64,000 nt of DNA from an uncultured Lachnospiraceae bacterium (GCA_934339135.1 CAKRHP010000009.1:62001-126000), one strand, 5' to 3'. Shown: positions 27,490 through 36,077, numbered from the stretch's first letter. Notes: generated from the sequence alone by a model not told the origin. Numbers and translations are program-made.

Positions 27490-28390
27490 AATCCTCACCT
27501 CCCAATTCATAAATAAAGATTTCTTCCAGTGTCAGCGGCAGCATATCCATAACAAGCGGATGGAAGGTCGCGAGATAATCCCCCAATTCTCTCTGATCTC
27601 CCTTTACGATCAGGGTATGTACCCTGCCAAGCTGCGTATGGTTCATCACCTCAAAACGTCCTGTGATATCCGGCACCTCATCCCCCTCAAATGCCATCTG
27701 CAGCTTTGTCACGCTTCCCTGAAGCTCACTCAGGGAACGCTCCAGGATCACCTGTCCCTTATGCATGATCCCCACATGATCACAGACATCCTCCAGCTCT
27801 CTCAGATTGTGAGAAGACACCAGCACCGTCATCTGCTCCTCACTCACTGCATTCAAAAGAATATTCCAGATCTGACGGCGCATCACCGGATCCAGTCCGT
27901 CCACCGGCTCATCCAATACCAGAAGCTGCGGCTTACAGCTGATCGCCAGCAAAAAGGCTGCCTGCTTCTGCATTCCCTTCGACATCCGGCGGATATTTCT
28001 CTTCCGGTCTACCGCCGGAAAACAATCCATCAGCTTATCAAAAAGCTCCGTATCAAAAGTAGGATAGATCCCTTCATAATACTTTTTCATTTCTTTCAGA
28101 TTTGCCTGACGGAAATAGAAAATATCATCCGGTATAAACGTGAGTTTTGCCTTTGCGGCAGGGTTTTCAAACACCTTTTCCCCATCCACGAAAAGCTCTC
28201 CACTGTCCTGTCGGAATATCCCCGTCACATGACGAAGCAGCGTAGACTTTCCTGCTCCGTTTGGTCCAACCAGACCATAAACTGCCCCCTTGGGTACATG
28301 AAAGCTCGCATGATCAAGGGCCTGAAAATCTCCGAACCTTTTACATATATCTTTTCCCTGAATCAAATTAATTCCCCTCCATTCTTTCAT
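27464..28390 (-). CDS. ABC transporter ATP-binding protein (YtrB-like)
   Basis: A 308-residue ATPase with Walker A GPNGAGKSTLLRH, Q-loop region, signature RRMSKGMQKQAAFLLAI (a variant of LSGGQ common in the YtrB group), Walker B LLVLDEPVDGLD and the H-loop VSSHNLREL. It pairs with the following permease. Its ATG overlaps the stop of the GntR gene by 4 bp, so the three genes form one operon with the gene order gntR-ATPase-permease. Confidence 0.88.
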   Translation of the reverse strand: MKEWRGINLIQGKDICKRFGDFQALDHASFHVPKGAVYGLVGPNGAGKSTLLRHVTGIFRQDSGELFVDGEKVFENPAAKAKLTFIPDDIFYFRQANLKEMKKYYEGIYPTFDTELFDKLMDCFPAVDRKRNIRRMSKGMQKQAAFLLAISCKPQLLVLDEPVDGLDPVMRRQIWNILLNAVSEEQMTVLVSSHNLRELEDVCDHVGIMHKGQVILERSLSELQGSVTKLQMAFEGDEVPDITGRFEVMNHTQLGRVHTLIVKGDQRELGDYLATFHPLVMDMLPLTLEEIFIYELGGEDYEVKDIIL

Positions 28391-28746
28391 TTTGAAACAT
28401 TCCTGATCCGCTCCATTAACTCCTCCGGACTCATCCCCAGGAACTTCAGTTCCTTTACTGTTTTATCAAAGGACTCTAAAAGCTCCTTTTTTCTCCTTCC
28501 ATCCGTCTCCGGCACACCGGCTACAAAGCTCCCCTTTCCCGGAATCGTATAAACATATCCTTCCTGCTCCAACTCTCTGTAAGCACGCTGTATTGTATTA
28601 GGATTGATAGTCAGCGATGTTGCAAGTTCCCTCACAGATGGCAGTTTTTCGTCCCTTTTCATCACTTCCTGAATGATCAAATGACGAAATCCATCCTTTA
28701 CCTGCTCATAAATTGGTCGGGCATCCCGGTAATTGAGTTGTATCAC
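28387..28746 (-). CDS. GntR-family regulator, YtrA subfamily
   Basis: A 119-residue regulator with an N-terminal winged helix (YEQVKDGFRHLIIQ...KLPSVRELATSLTINPNTIQRAYRELEQEGYVYTIPGKGSFV) and only a short helical dimerisation tail, as in the YtrA subfamily. It starts with GTG at 28746 behind AGGGGGTGAGATC. It should repress its own operon through the inverted repeat just upstream. Confidence 0.9.
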   Translation of the reverse strand: MIQLNYRDARPIYEQVKDGFRHLIIQEVMKRDEKLPSVRELATSLTINPNTIQRAYRELEQEGYVYTIPGKGSFVAGVPETDGRRKKELLESFDKTVKELKFLGMSPEELMERIRNVSK

Positions 28747-28777
28747 GATCTCACCCCCTGTTCACAACTGTGTTTAT

Positions 28778-28835
28778 ACTGTATTAACTCATTTAATACA
28801 GTTAGTATACTATCATATCATTTTCTAAAAGTCAA
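28778..28835 (-). promoter_or_regulatory. Promoter and GntR operator of the ABC operon
   Basis: Minus-strand TTGACT (28835-28830), a 17-base spacer and TAGTAT (28812-28807). Immediately downstream lies the perfect inverted repeat ACTGTATTAA-N5-TTAATACAGT (28778-28802), a likely site for the YtrA-type regulator encoded by the first gene. Confidence 0.65.
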
Positions 28836-28963
28836 TCCCCTTAATTTAACGGAATCAAATTTTTAAAACATCTTGAAATCCCGTGAAAAATGGACTATTT
28901 CATAGAATCTTATATATAACCGCAAATGTCTTGTAAAATTCTTAACATTTTTGTAATTTTTTC

Positions 28964-28992
28964 TTGAAATTTTCTGAAAATTACGATATAAT
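28964..28992 (+). promoter_or_regulatory. Promoter of the secreted NlpC/P60-like gene
   Basis: TTGAAA (28964-28969), a 17-base spacer and TATAAT (28987-28992). The surrounding 28850-29047 region is markedly AT-rich compared with its neighbours. Confidence 0.65.
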
Positions 28993-29047
28993 TATGAACT
29001 GTAGTTAACAATTAGCGTAATTTTTCTGTAATATTTGGGGTTTAACA

Positions 29048-29872
29048 ATGAAACATAACATATTAAAAACTTGTGCAGCATTTGCATTATCAATGGGAAT
29101 TATCGCATCTCAGATTTGTTCTACATCTGTAGATGCGTCAAACACAACTTTCAAACAGCAGATCTCCATAGACCGCTATCAGCGCTCTATCGCAAAAGGA
29201 TTCCTTGGGAAATCCTACGGATTAGGGAAGAACCAGTACGTTTGTAATACATATGTAGAAAAGGCTCTGGAATCTTTGGAAACAGTCTCTGCAAAAGAAA
29301 ATTCCATCGCAGGTATTAAAAATATCAGCAAAAACATTCGTGTTCATAAGGGAAAGAAAAATGCTCCAACCTCCTATGATTGGTCTGCATACCGTGTAAA
29401 GATTTCCTATACATCCGGGATTCTCAACGAGGAGACCAATACATATGAATGGGACAATTCCAAGACAACAACAACGATCAAACGTCACAACAAAGGGACA
29501 AGCCTGAAAAACCTTTCTCTTGGTGATGTTCTGACATACGGACGCGGCGGTGGACATGTTGCTCTTTATTTCGGAGAATTCAACAATATGTCTGAGGTTG
29601 CTTCCCGTCTGGTAGAACTTGGTGTCTATAAAAAGGGCGAATTAAAAAAACGCTGTGATCGTTACGTCAATAAAAAAGGCAAACCTATCATTCGTAAATA
29701 TAATGGATGTGGAAACAAATGGCGTATTCATGCTACCTCAAAAGGATTATTGATCGACAACGCCATTGTCAGCAAGCGTTCCAACGGAACTTCTTCCTTT
29801 GGAAAATGGAGCAAAACCATTGCTTCCGGTTTTACAGTTTACGCAGACGGTTTTACAGAAAGTGAAAAATAG
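29048..29872 (+). CDS. Secreted NlpC/P60-like cysteine hydrolase, divergent
   Basis: A 274-residue protein with a clear Sec signal peptide (basic MKHNILK, hydrophobic core, cleavage probably after TSVDA near residue 30). C66 in NQYVCNTYVEKAL and H170 in SLGDVLTYGRGGGHVALYFG have the order and context of the Cys and His of NlpC/P60 or CHAP-like cell wall hydrolases. The rest has no strong match that I recognise and is Lys/Ser/Thr-rich. Codon use is more AT-rich than the neighbours. It stands alone between its own promoter and terminator. Wall hydrolase activity is inferred from the Cys/His pattern; a transglutaminase-like fold is an alternative. Confidence 0.6.
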   Translation: MKHNILKTCAAFALSMGIIASQICSTSVDASNTTFKQQISIDRYQRSIAKGFLGKSYGLGKNQYVCNTYVEKALESLETVSAKENSIAGIKNISKNIRVHKGKKNAPTSYDWSAYRVKISYTSGILNEETNTYEWDNSKTTTTIKRHNKGTSLKNLSLGDVLTYGRGGGHVALYFGEFNNMSEVASRLVELGVYKKGELKKRCDRYVNKKGKPIIRKYNGCGNKWRIHATSKGLLIDNAIVSKRSNGTSSFGKWSKTIASGFTVYADGFTESEK

Positions 29873-29895
29873 CAAAAACATTATTAGGAATTTAT

Positions 29896-29924
29896 AAAGC
29901 CAGCGGAGATTATCCCGCTGGCTT
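29896..29924 (+). terminator. Intrinsic terminator
   Basis: AAAGCCAGCGG pairs with CCGCTGGCTTT followed by a T run; it ends the NlpC/P60-like gene. Confidence 0.85.
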
Positions 29925-29953
29925 TTTCTTTCATCACAACATCCGAAGTTATA

Positions 29954-30799
29954 TCATTTTTGAACAGATAAACACATGCTCTTCCCGATCATTATGGCCT
30001 TGGAATCTGCCCCATGACCAATCTGTTTTGTTTTCGCAATCGGAAGATCTCTTCTCACAAAACGCTGCAACAAGATCGGAGCTGCATCTATGCCATTCTC
30101 CTGCTCTAACTGTGTAAATGTCCCCAACAGGATACCTACACATCGGTCAAACACCCCCATCTGCTGCAGCTGACTGAAATATGCTGTGATCCGTGACATG
30201 CCCCCGCTTAAGCTTTCCAATAAAAGGATCCTGTCATGGCAGTCAGGAAAATAATCCGTCCCTGCCAGCTTCAGCAGGCAGCGTATATTTCCTCCTATCA
30301 CAATCCCTTCCATCTCCGTTCCCTGTATGAAATGGTAATCAAACCGAAACAGATCATCTCCTTTACGTTGCAGCATCTGATAAAATTTCTCCTGCTGTTC
30401 CTGCCCGCAAACTCCTATGAGATTCCGAATCTGATACAACACTCCGGGATTCCCTGTTTTGCTGTAGATCCCGTTGAGTATTGATGTCAGGTCGCTATAT
30501 CCCCAGAAGGTTTTTCCAGAATCAGCAATCCTCTTGTAATCCAGGTATGGCAGCAGCTCATTAGCCAGATCTCCTCCTGATATATCAAAAACATCATGGA
30601 TGTCATCATTGTCATATAACGCCATTAATGCCTGCGCTTTCTGCTTTGCCGTTCCGATTCCCTGATATAAGTACGGACTCATTATGACCGATATATTCAT
30701 CTGATATAATGTTTCCCGCAGCTTCTGTACTACCTCGCCCTGGTTCTCTGTTAAACCATCAGAACAACACACAATCCCCGCCTGCTGTCTTATCTGCAT
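29954..30799 (-). CDS. S66-family serine peptidase (LD-carboxypeptidase / MccF-like)
   Basis: A 281-residue cytosolic protein. Family S66 features are the nucleophile segment KTFWGYSDLTSILNGIY near residue 98, the acidic-residue loop GIVIGGNIRCLLKLAGT and the C-terminal His in KTKQIGHGADSKAIMIGK. S66 enzymes trim tetrapeptides of recycled peptidoglycan or, as MccF, inactivate microcin C-like peptide nucleotides. It is the last gene after an AraC regulator and two ABC exporters. The start is preceded by GGAGAAAAAAT. Confidence 0.82.
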   Translation of the reverse strand: MQIRQQAGIVCCSDGLTENQGEVVQKLRETLYQMNISVIMSPYLYQGIGTAKQKAQALMALYDNDDIHDVFDISGGDLANELLPYLDYKRIADSGKTFWGYSDLTSILNGIYSKTGNPGVLYQIRNLIGVCGQEQQEKFYQMLQRKGDDLFRFDYHFIQGTEMEGIVIGGNIRCLLKLAGTDYFPDCHDRILLLESLSGGMSRITAYFSQLQQMGVFDRCVGILLGTFTQLEQENGIDAAPILLQRFVRRDLPIAKTKQIGHGADSKAIMIGKSMCLSVQK

Positions 30800-30855
30800 A
30801 TTTTTTCTCCTTCACTCTGATTCCTCGACTTCTGTTATGTACGTAGAACAACACT

Positions 30856-31206
30856 TTAACCGACTTTTCCGCTGTCATGACACTTTTTCCTTCTGGCTTC
30901 TCCCGGAGTCATACCAAACTCTCTCTTAAAGGAGCGGATAAAGGAGGATTCATGCTCAAATCCACTGTCATATGCAATGTCACTAATCCTTCTTTCCGTA
31001 TTGTATAATAAGTCCATGGCTCTTTTCAACTTCTGACTCCTGACATATTCCGCCAGAGGTATTCCAAAATGTTCCTTAAACACTGACTGCAAATATGTTG
31101 GAGAAAGATAAACATGCTTCGCTATTTCTTCTACGGTCAATTTCTCCGTCAGATTATCTTCTATATATGTAAATACACTGTTAAAAACATCATCTTCCTT
31201 ACTCAT
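30856..31206 (-). CDS. AraC-type transcriptional regulator, DNA-binding domain only
   Basis: A 116-residue protein that is essentially one AraC DNA-binding domain: helix-turn-helix 1 LTVEEIAKHVYLSPTYLQSVFKEHFG and helix-turn-helix 2 ISDIAYDSGFEHESSFIRSFKREFGMTPGEARRK. There is no separate sensor domain. The ATG at 31206 has GGAGGGGAGG upstream; the frame is open further 5' without a ribosome site. It follows the second exporter gene by 40 bp and probably regulates the operon through the direct repeats near 35.0 kb. Confidence 0.85.
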   Translation of the reverse strand: MSKEDDVFNSVFTYIEDNLTEKLTVEEIAKHVYLSPTYLQSVFKEHFGIPLAEYVRSQKLKRAMDLLYNTERRISDIAYDSGFEHESSFIRSFKREFGMTPGEARRKKCHDSGKVG

Positions 31207-31246
31207 GTACTGCCTCCCCTCCATGTTGGTCATTGCACATCGGCTT

Positions 31247-33085
31247 TTATACTGCTTCCATGTCCACCTCATCCTGATAGTAATATGCCTGTTTTTCAAA
31301 CATTGCTGCATATTTACCTCCCAACTCCATCAACTCCCGGTGATTTCCTTCCTCTATGATCTGACCGTTCTCAAACATATAAATCCGATCAGCATCTCTT
31401 GTAGTAGATAATCGATGAGATATGAAGATCACCGTGGCATCCCCTGCATTTTTCATCATATTGGTATTTAATCTGTACTCCGCCAAAGGATCCAGGGCAC
31501 TGGATGGTTCATCCAGAATCGCCAGTGACAATCTGCCTGTTCTGGCAAACATTCTGGCAATCGCAACCTTTTGAGACTCTCCACCAGACAGCATGGTCCC
31601 GTCTTCCCTGAATTCCCTTGTCATATTGGAATCAAGACCATCCGGCAGTCTCTCCAGCTTTTTCTCAAAATCTGCCAATCTAAGTGCCTGAAGCACCCTC
31701 TCCCTGTCTCCTTCCTTTTCTTCATCCATCAGAACATTTTCTACAAGTGTAGCACCATAAATCTGATAGTCCTGAAAGACTGCGCCAATGCGATCCCGGT
31801 ATTCCTTTGTCCCATATTCTCTGATGTCGTGACCACCATAACAGATGCTCCCCTCTGACACATCATAAAGATGCATCAACAACTTAACAAAGGTCGTCTT
31901 ACCTGCACCATTTTCTCCGACAAACGCCACCTTTTCTCCCGGATGGATCGTCATGGAAATATGATGAAGGGTATCCTGATCCGCCCCATCATACCGGAAA
32001 GACATATCTTTAATCTCCAATGTCTGTCTTTCCTCCGACATCCTGCGTATTCCTTCCCTGTTTTCAATCTGTATCTCATAATCCACAAAGCGCCGGAAGC
32101 GTTCTGCGAACTGCCCCACCTTTTGAAAACGCACAAAAGCATAATTTAAACCGTCGAGATTATTTCGAATCCCCTCTTCTGCATTGTTCATGGCTGCCAC
32201 ATCCCCCAGATGGATGCTTTTCTTAACTAACGCAAGATATCCAAGATACACCGGAATCGCAAAATCCGACATCACCGTAAAGGTACATATCCAATTGACC
32301 AGAGAAAGTATCGCAATCCTGATCCCAATCGCATGTGCCTGATCCATAACCTCATCCACAGCTTCATTGAATTGAAGCTGCAGCGGCACCCGGATATCGG
32401 AAAGTTTGATCTCCTTCGCATATTCCGGCTGATAAAATACCCGCTTGGAATAATCAGCTTTACGCATAATACGCTTGTATTCCATGTCATAGTTGTATTC
32501 ATACTCTGTAATCTTAAAACGGGTCACAATATTGATCACAAAACCGGCAATCGGAAAAACTGCGATCACAGGATTTACGGAAAGAACCAATGCTCCCAGC
32601 GTAAAAATACCGGCAACGTGTCCTATAATATAGCCTGTCGACATCACTCCCGTCATTAACATCTCCTCCGACTGAGAAGCGGCGATCACAAAATCATCAA
32701 AGTAATCTTTATTGTCATAGCAGATCAGATCAATATCTGCTGCCTTTCGGATAAATCGTCTCTGCACTGTACCGGCCACCTTCAGGAATCGCACCTCAAC
32801 CCAGTTTTCCAAAGCAATCTCTGTAGCATCACTGATGGTTAAAATGGCAATCCCCGCAAACACAAATAAAACTGCCTGCACCAGATCTCCCTGCCGATCC
32901 TGCATCATCTGAATGAAATACTTCAAAAACAAGGTACTATATACCGCATATGTCACAGAACAGATCAGATATCCTGCAAATATCGTGATCACCGCTCTCC
33001 GATCTACCTCCATGGCAAATTTCATAATATAAGCCACATTGGAAACCAGCCTGCGGATGGATATTTTGTCCTTCTCCTTATTCAT
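31247..33085 (-). CDS. ABC exporter, fused membrane and ATPase domains (second of pair)
   Basis: A 612-residue half-transporter. Six transmembrane helices lie in residues 20-320; the ATPase has Walker A GENGAGKTTFVKLLM, signature LSGGESQKVAIARM, Walker B LSLAILDEPSSALD and H-loop FISHRLST. There is no N-terminal C39 peptidase domain. It overlaps the preceding exporter gene by 8 bp, so the two proteins probably form a heterodimer. Cargo unknown; peptide or lipid export is usual for this type. The ATG at 33085 follows GGAGGCGTGTGTCT. Confidence 0.87.
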   Translation of the reverse strand: MNKEKDKISIRRLVSNVAYIMKFAMEVDRRAVITIFAGYLICSVTYAVYSTLFLKYFIQMMQDRQGDLVQAVLFVFAGIAILTISDATEIALENWVEVRFLKVAGTVQRRFIRKAADIDLICYDNKDYFDDFVIAASQSEEMLMTGVMSTGYIIGHVAGIFTLGALVLSVNPVIAVFPIAGFVINIVTRFKITEYEYNYDMEYKRIMRKADYSKRVFYQPEYAKEIKLSDIRVPLQLQFNEAVDEVMDQAHAIGIRIAILSLVNWICTFTVMSDFAIPVYLGYLALVKKSIHLGDVAAMNNAEEGIRNNLDGLNYAFVRFQKVGQFAERFRRFVDYEIQIENREGIRRMSEERQTLEIKDMSFRYDGADQDTLHHISMTIHPGEKVAFVGENGAGKTTFVKLLMHLYDVSEGSICYGGHDIREYGTKEYRDRIGAVFQDYQIYGATLVENVLMDEEKEGDRERVLQALRLADFEKKLERLPDGLDSNMTREFREDGTMLSGGESQKVAIARMFARTGRLSLAILDEPSSALDPLAEYRLNTNMMKNAGDATVIFISHRLSTTRDADRIYMFENGQIIEEGNHRELMELGGKYAAMFEKQAYYYQDEVDMEAV

Positions 33086-34901
33086 AGACACACGCCTCCT
33101 CCCTGTTCTTGTAATTCTTTGCCTGAAGCCGGAACATCCGGGCATACTTTCCGTTCCGCTCCATCAATTCATCGTGGGTGCCACTCTCCACAATGCTTCC
33201 CTGCTCCAGAAAACAGATCCTGTCTGCGATCCGTGCCGAAGAAAGGCGGTGGGAAATAAAAAATACAGTCCGCCCCTCCGATGCCTCCAGCATATTGTTG
33301 TACATATTAAACTCTGCAATAGGATCCAGAGCACTGGATGGCTCATCCAATATGACAATATCCGGCTTCTTGGCAAAGACTCTGGCAATGGCAATCTTCT
33401 GTGCCTGACCGCCGGAACAGATAAATCCGCTATCGTCAAACTCTTTTGTAACCATACTGTCTATGCCATCGGGTAATTTGTCTAATACATCTCCAAACTG
33501 CGCTTTGCGCAGAGACTCTGTCACCAAAGCCCTCTCCTCCTCCGTTTCAGGCTCTTTCATCAATACATTGTGGGAAAGAGGCAGCGAAAAGATCTGCAGA
33601 TCCTGAAACACGGTTCCAAAATGCTTCTGATAATCTCTTTTGTTATACTCCCGGATGTCTACACCTCCTACAGATATCTTTCCCTGCTGAACCGGATATA
33701 ATCCCATTAACAATTTCGCCAAAGTAGTCTTGCCGGCACCGTTTTCTCCCACCAGAGCGATCCTCTCGCCCTTTCGGATATGCAGTGACAAATCCCTGAT
33801 CACCGGTTTTTCACTGCCTGTATACCGAAAACTCACATGATCCAGTTCTATGTCTCCCAGCTCTCCCTGTACCGCTCTGCTGCCATTCTCCATAGTCTCC
33901 TCATCCATCTCCAGAAACTCCTGCAGATTATTCATATACATACAGTTCTTGCCGGCCTCCATATAATTTTTGATGGCAGTCTTTACTCTCCATGCAAAAT
34001 AATCCACGCTTCCCAATGTCGCCACGTACAGGCCGATCTTTGCCTCTCCTGTAGTCTTAAGAACAACACTCACATAAATATATGTCAACAGGATCGGCAG
34101 TCCAAAGATCACCAGATCCTGCACCTGCTTATAAAAATTGATCTGCCGGTACATCCGGGCATAAAGCTCCTGTCTGCTGTCAAAACTCTCCTTATGCTCA
34201 CGAAGCAGCACCTTGCGGATATTGTATAACCGGATCTCTCCCGCATATTTTTTCTCATAGAAGACACGCTTCACATACTCTGCGGTACGCTTATCCCTGG
34301 TCTCCTCCAGCCGAAGCCCATACTGCAGCTTATTGATCCGGGAACTGAACAGAAACGATGCCACGATCGATGGCAGCGAAAAAACAAGCATCACCGGGTC
34401 CACACGGGCAATCAGAAAAACAGCGGCAACAGCGGATAAAGCGCATCCTGTCGCCCATGCCAGTGAATACAGACCATCCATCGCCTTTGTCAGACATTCA
34501 TCCAATGCTCTGGCAAACTTATCGTAAAAATCCGGCTGCTCATACTTTGTCAATTCAATACGGACAGCCTTGTCTATGACGCGGTTAAAAATGTACGCAT
34601 ATACCTTCGGTGTCTTCCTGCGGATATAATATGCATGCCATGCTGACACCAGATGAATACAGATATGTCCAAGACAGAACAATGTCACAAAACGAAGAAG
34701 TCCCATAAACGACTGTCCGTTTTCAATATATGAATAAATCATCTGTAGCATCAGAATAAAGAAAAATGACATATATACTTCTTCTGTACAGTTTTTATAA
34801 AAAGACAGCAAAATACAGCCTTTATCAGCCCTCCAAATAGTCCGCACAGTATAGCACATGCTATTCCATACTCCCATTTTCTGAGGAGTCTTCTCTTCCA
34901 T
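33078..34901 (-). CDS. ABC exporter, fused membrane and ATPase domains (first of pair)
   Basis: A 607-residue half-transporter, same architecture as the next gene. The ATPase has Walker A GENGAGKTTLAKLLM, signature CSGGQAQKIAIARV, Walker B IVILDEPSSALD and H-loop FISHRLSS. The signature starts with Cys instead of Leu, a modest deviation that may mark unequal ATP sites in the heterodimer. The ATG at 34901 has GGGAGAG six bases upstream; an ATG at 34907 overlaps that site. It opens an operon of exporter, exporter, AraC regulator and probably S66 peptidase. Confidence 0.87.
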   Translation of the reverse strand: MEEKTPQKMGVWNSMCYTVRTIWRADKGCILLSFYKNCTEEVYMSFFFILMLQMIYSYIENGQSFMGLLRFVTLFCLGHICIHLVSAWHAYYIRRKTPKVYAYIFNRVIDKAVRIELTKYEQPDFYDKFARALDECLTKAMDGLYSLAWATGCALSAVAAVFLIARVDPVMLVFSLPSIVASFLFSSRINKLQYGLRLEETRDKRTAEYVKRVFYEKKYAGEIRLYNIRKVLLREHKESFDSRQELYARMYRQINFYKQVQDLVIFGLPILLTYIYVSVVLKTTGEAKIGLYVATLGSVDYFAWRVKTAIKNYMEAGKNCMYMNNLQEFLEMDEETMENGSRAVQGELGDIELDHVSFRYTGSEKPVIRDLSLHIRKGERIALVGENGAGKTTLAKLLMGLYPVQQGKISVGGVDIREYNKRDYQKHFGTVFQDLQIFSLPLSHNVLMKEPETEEERALVTESLRKAQFGDVLDKLPDGIDSMVTKEFDDSGFICSGGQAQKIAIARVFAKKPDIVILDEPSSALDPIAEFNMYNNMLEASEGRTVFFISHRLSSARIADRICFLEQGSIVESGTHDELMERNGKYARMFRLQAKNYKNREEACVYE

Positions 34902-34989
34902 TTTCATCTCTCCCTTACTTATCTCTCTATCTATAAAATGTTTTATATGATTTATTGTATCAAAAGGGAAATATTATTTCTTAGCATTT

Positions 34990-35029
34990 TATGCGAACAT
35001 TTGTTCTGTTTTATGAATAATATGCGAAC
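34990..35029 (-). promoter_or_regulatory. Direct repeats upstream of the exporter operon
   Basis: TATGCGAAC occurs at 34990-34998 and again at 35021-35029 in the same orientation, 31 bp apart (three helical turns). Tandem direct repeats are the usual target form of AraC-type regulators, and an AraC gene sits in the operon they precede. An extended -10 (TGATACAAT on the minus strand) lies about 20 bases closer to the gene. Confidence 0.5.
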
Positions 35030-35199
35030 TGTACAATTCATCCTGCCAAAATATATGCCACAAGATAAAAAGAAACTATATTATCTCTGTAAAACTCTAC
35101 AATATGCCATGAAATATCATTTCCCGACAGAGTCTTACATGTAATACAGTTTTAGAATAATTCTGAATCTTAATAACAGCTATCCTGATCATAGCCTAA

Positions 35200-35336
35200 T
35201 TAATAAAGATGTATTGATTTTCTAAATCTATGGACATCAGATCCAAAGCCATAGAAACTATATCCAGTCAGACTCTGCAGTACCCCTGCAAGTTTCCTCT
35301 TCCTTTTAATAACTGATTTAATAAAATATTTATCAT
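35200..35336 (-). pseudogene. Possible small cationic peptide gene, frameshifted at the start
   Basis: An ATG at 35336 follows the strong ribosome site AAAGGAGGAAATTACA. As written it encodes only 22 residues (MINILLNQLLKGRGNLQGYC and two more). One base more right after the ATG would open a 45-residue frame starting MNKYFIKSVIKRKRKLAG, a basic N-terminus and an aromatic/Gly-rich middle (TGYSFYGFGSD). This longer frame is open from 35381 to the TAA at 35200 but has no start codon of its own. It lies 300 bp upstream of two ABC exporter genes on the same strand. Either the short peptide is real, or the longer gene has lost one base. Confidence 0.35.
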
Positions 35337-35446
35337 TGTAATTTCCTCCTTTCCAAAACCCAAAGCGTAACAGCGATCAACAATCAAATATGATCAGATT
35401 CCTACGCTCACCAACATTCCACTTTCGAAAGCATGTTGCCATTATA
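35337..35446 (-). promoter_or_regulatory. Structured leader before the small peptide gene
   Basis: On the minus strand a TATAAT box (35446-35441) precedes a leader of about 100 bases with two nested pairings: CAACAT/ATGTTG (35412-35438) enclosing a CTTTCGAAAG palindrome, and AGCGTA/TACGCT (35364-35408) enclosing GATCA/TGATC. The ribosome site follows directly. It could be a cis-acting RNA. The rest of the gap 34902-35642 shows only a TGTAARACTCT/AGAGTYTTACA imperfect hairpin near 35090-35140 and no convincing gene. Confidence 0.35.
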
Positions 35447-35498
35447 ATACCAATTTCAATTAATAAATTAGCATTTTCTAAGCAATTTTACAAGTTTT

Positions 35499-35526
35499 TT
35501 GTATGTTTCGTTCATAAATATATAAT
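35499..35526 (+). promoter_or_regulatory. Probable promoter of the ferritin-like gene
   Basis: TTGTAT (35499-35504), a 16-base spacer and TATAAT (35521-35526), about 115 bases before the start codon. Confidence 0.45.
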
Positions 35527-35642
35527 TTTTGGTCCACACTAAAATAAACTTCATAGCAGATTACTCGAATCTACATGAAAATATATGCAATAAACAATTT
35601 GTATATACAAAAATCAATCATATAAATCAGGGAGGTATGAAA

Positions 35643-36077
35643 ATGAACGAACAAGACACCATTCATTTATTACAGGAATGTGATTCCGGCAGTAAAATGG
35701 CCGTTTCAGCCATCGATGAAATTATGGACAAAGTCCATTGTCCGGATTTCAAGTCCCTTTTAAAGGAAACAAAGGAGCATCACGCAAAACTTGGAAATGA
35801 GATTCACGAAGAGCTCCTAAAACATCACAGTCAGGAAAAGGATCCAAATCCTGTGGCAAAAAGTATGGCATGGTTAAAGACCAATATGCAGATGGGCATT
35901 GACGAAAGTGATGAAACAGCCGCAGATCTTATGACAGACGGTTGTAATATGGGAATTAAGTCTCTCTATAAATATTTAAATCAGTACGATGATGCCGATC
36001 ATACCGCAAAGGATCTCTGTCAGCGTCTGATCTCCATTGAACAGGTGCTTAGGAAATGTATCCGGTGTTATCTGTAA
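35643..36077 (+). CDS. Ferritin-like helical bundle protein (DUF2383-like)
   Basis: A 144-residue, strongly helical protein. The pattern of Glu and His residues in IDEIMDKVHCPDFKSLLKE and KEHHAKLGNEIHEELLKHH resembles the PA2169/DUF2383 ferritin-like four-helix bundles. Whether it binds metal is not shown; Lachnospiraceae commonly carry single copies of such small stress-related proteins. The start at 35643 has GGGAGGT six bases upstream; a Met two codons earlier overlaps this site. No operon partner. Confidence 0.6.
   Translation: MNEQDTIHLLQECDSGSKMAVSAIDEIMDKVHCPDFKSLLKETKEHHAKLGNEIHEELLKHHSQEKDPNPVAKSMAWLKTNMQMGIDESDETAADLMTDGCNMGIKSLYKYLNQYDDADHTAKDLCQRLISIEQVLRKCIRCYL

Noticed and set aside
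27380..28552. Plus-strand open frame of 390 codons opposite the GntR-ABC operon
   Set aside because: It is the antisense of three genes with clear motifs and ribosome sites, has no ribosome site of its own and shows no domain.
34938..35144. Plus-strand 68-codon frame upstream of the exporter operon
   Set aside because: No ribosome site, no family resemblance, and it overlaps the TATGCGAAC repeats and promoter region of the minus-strand operon.
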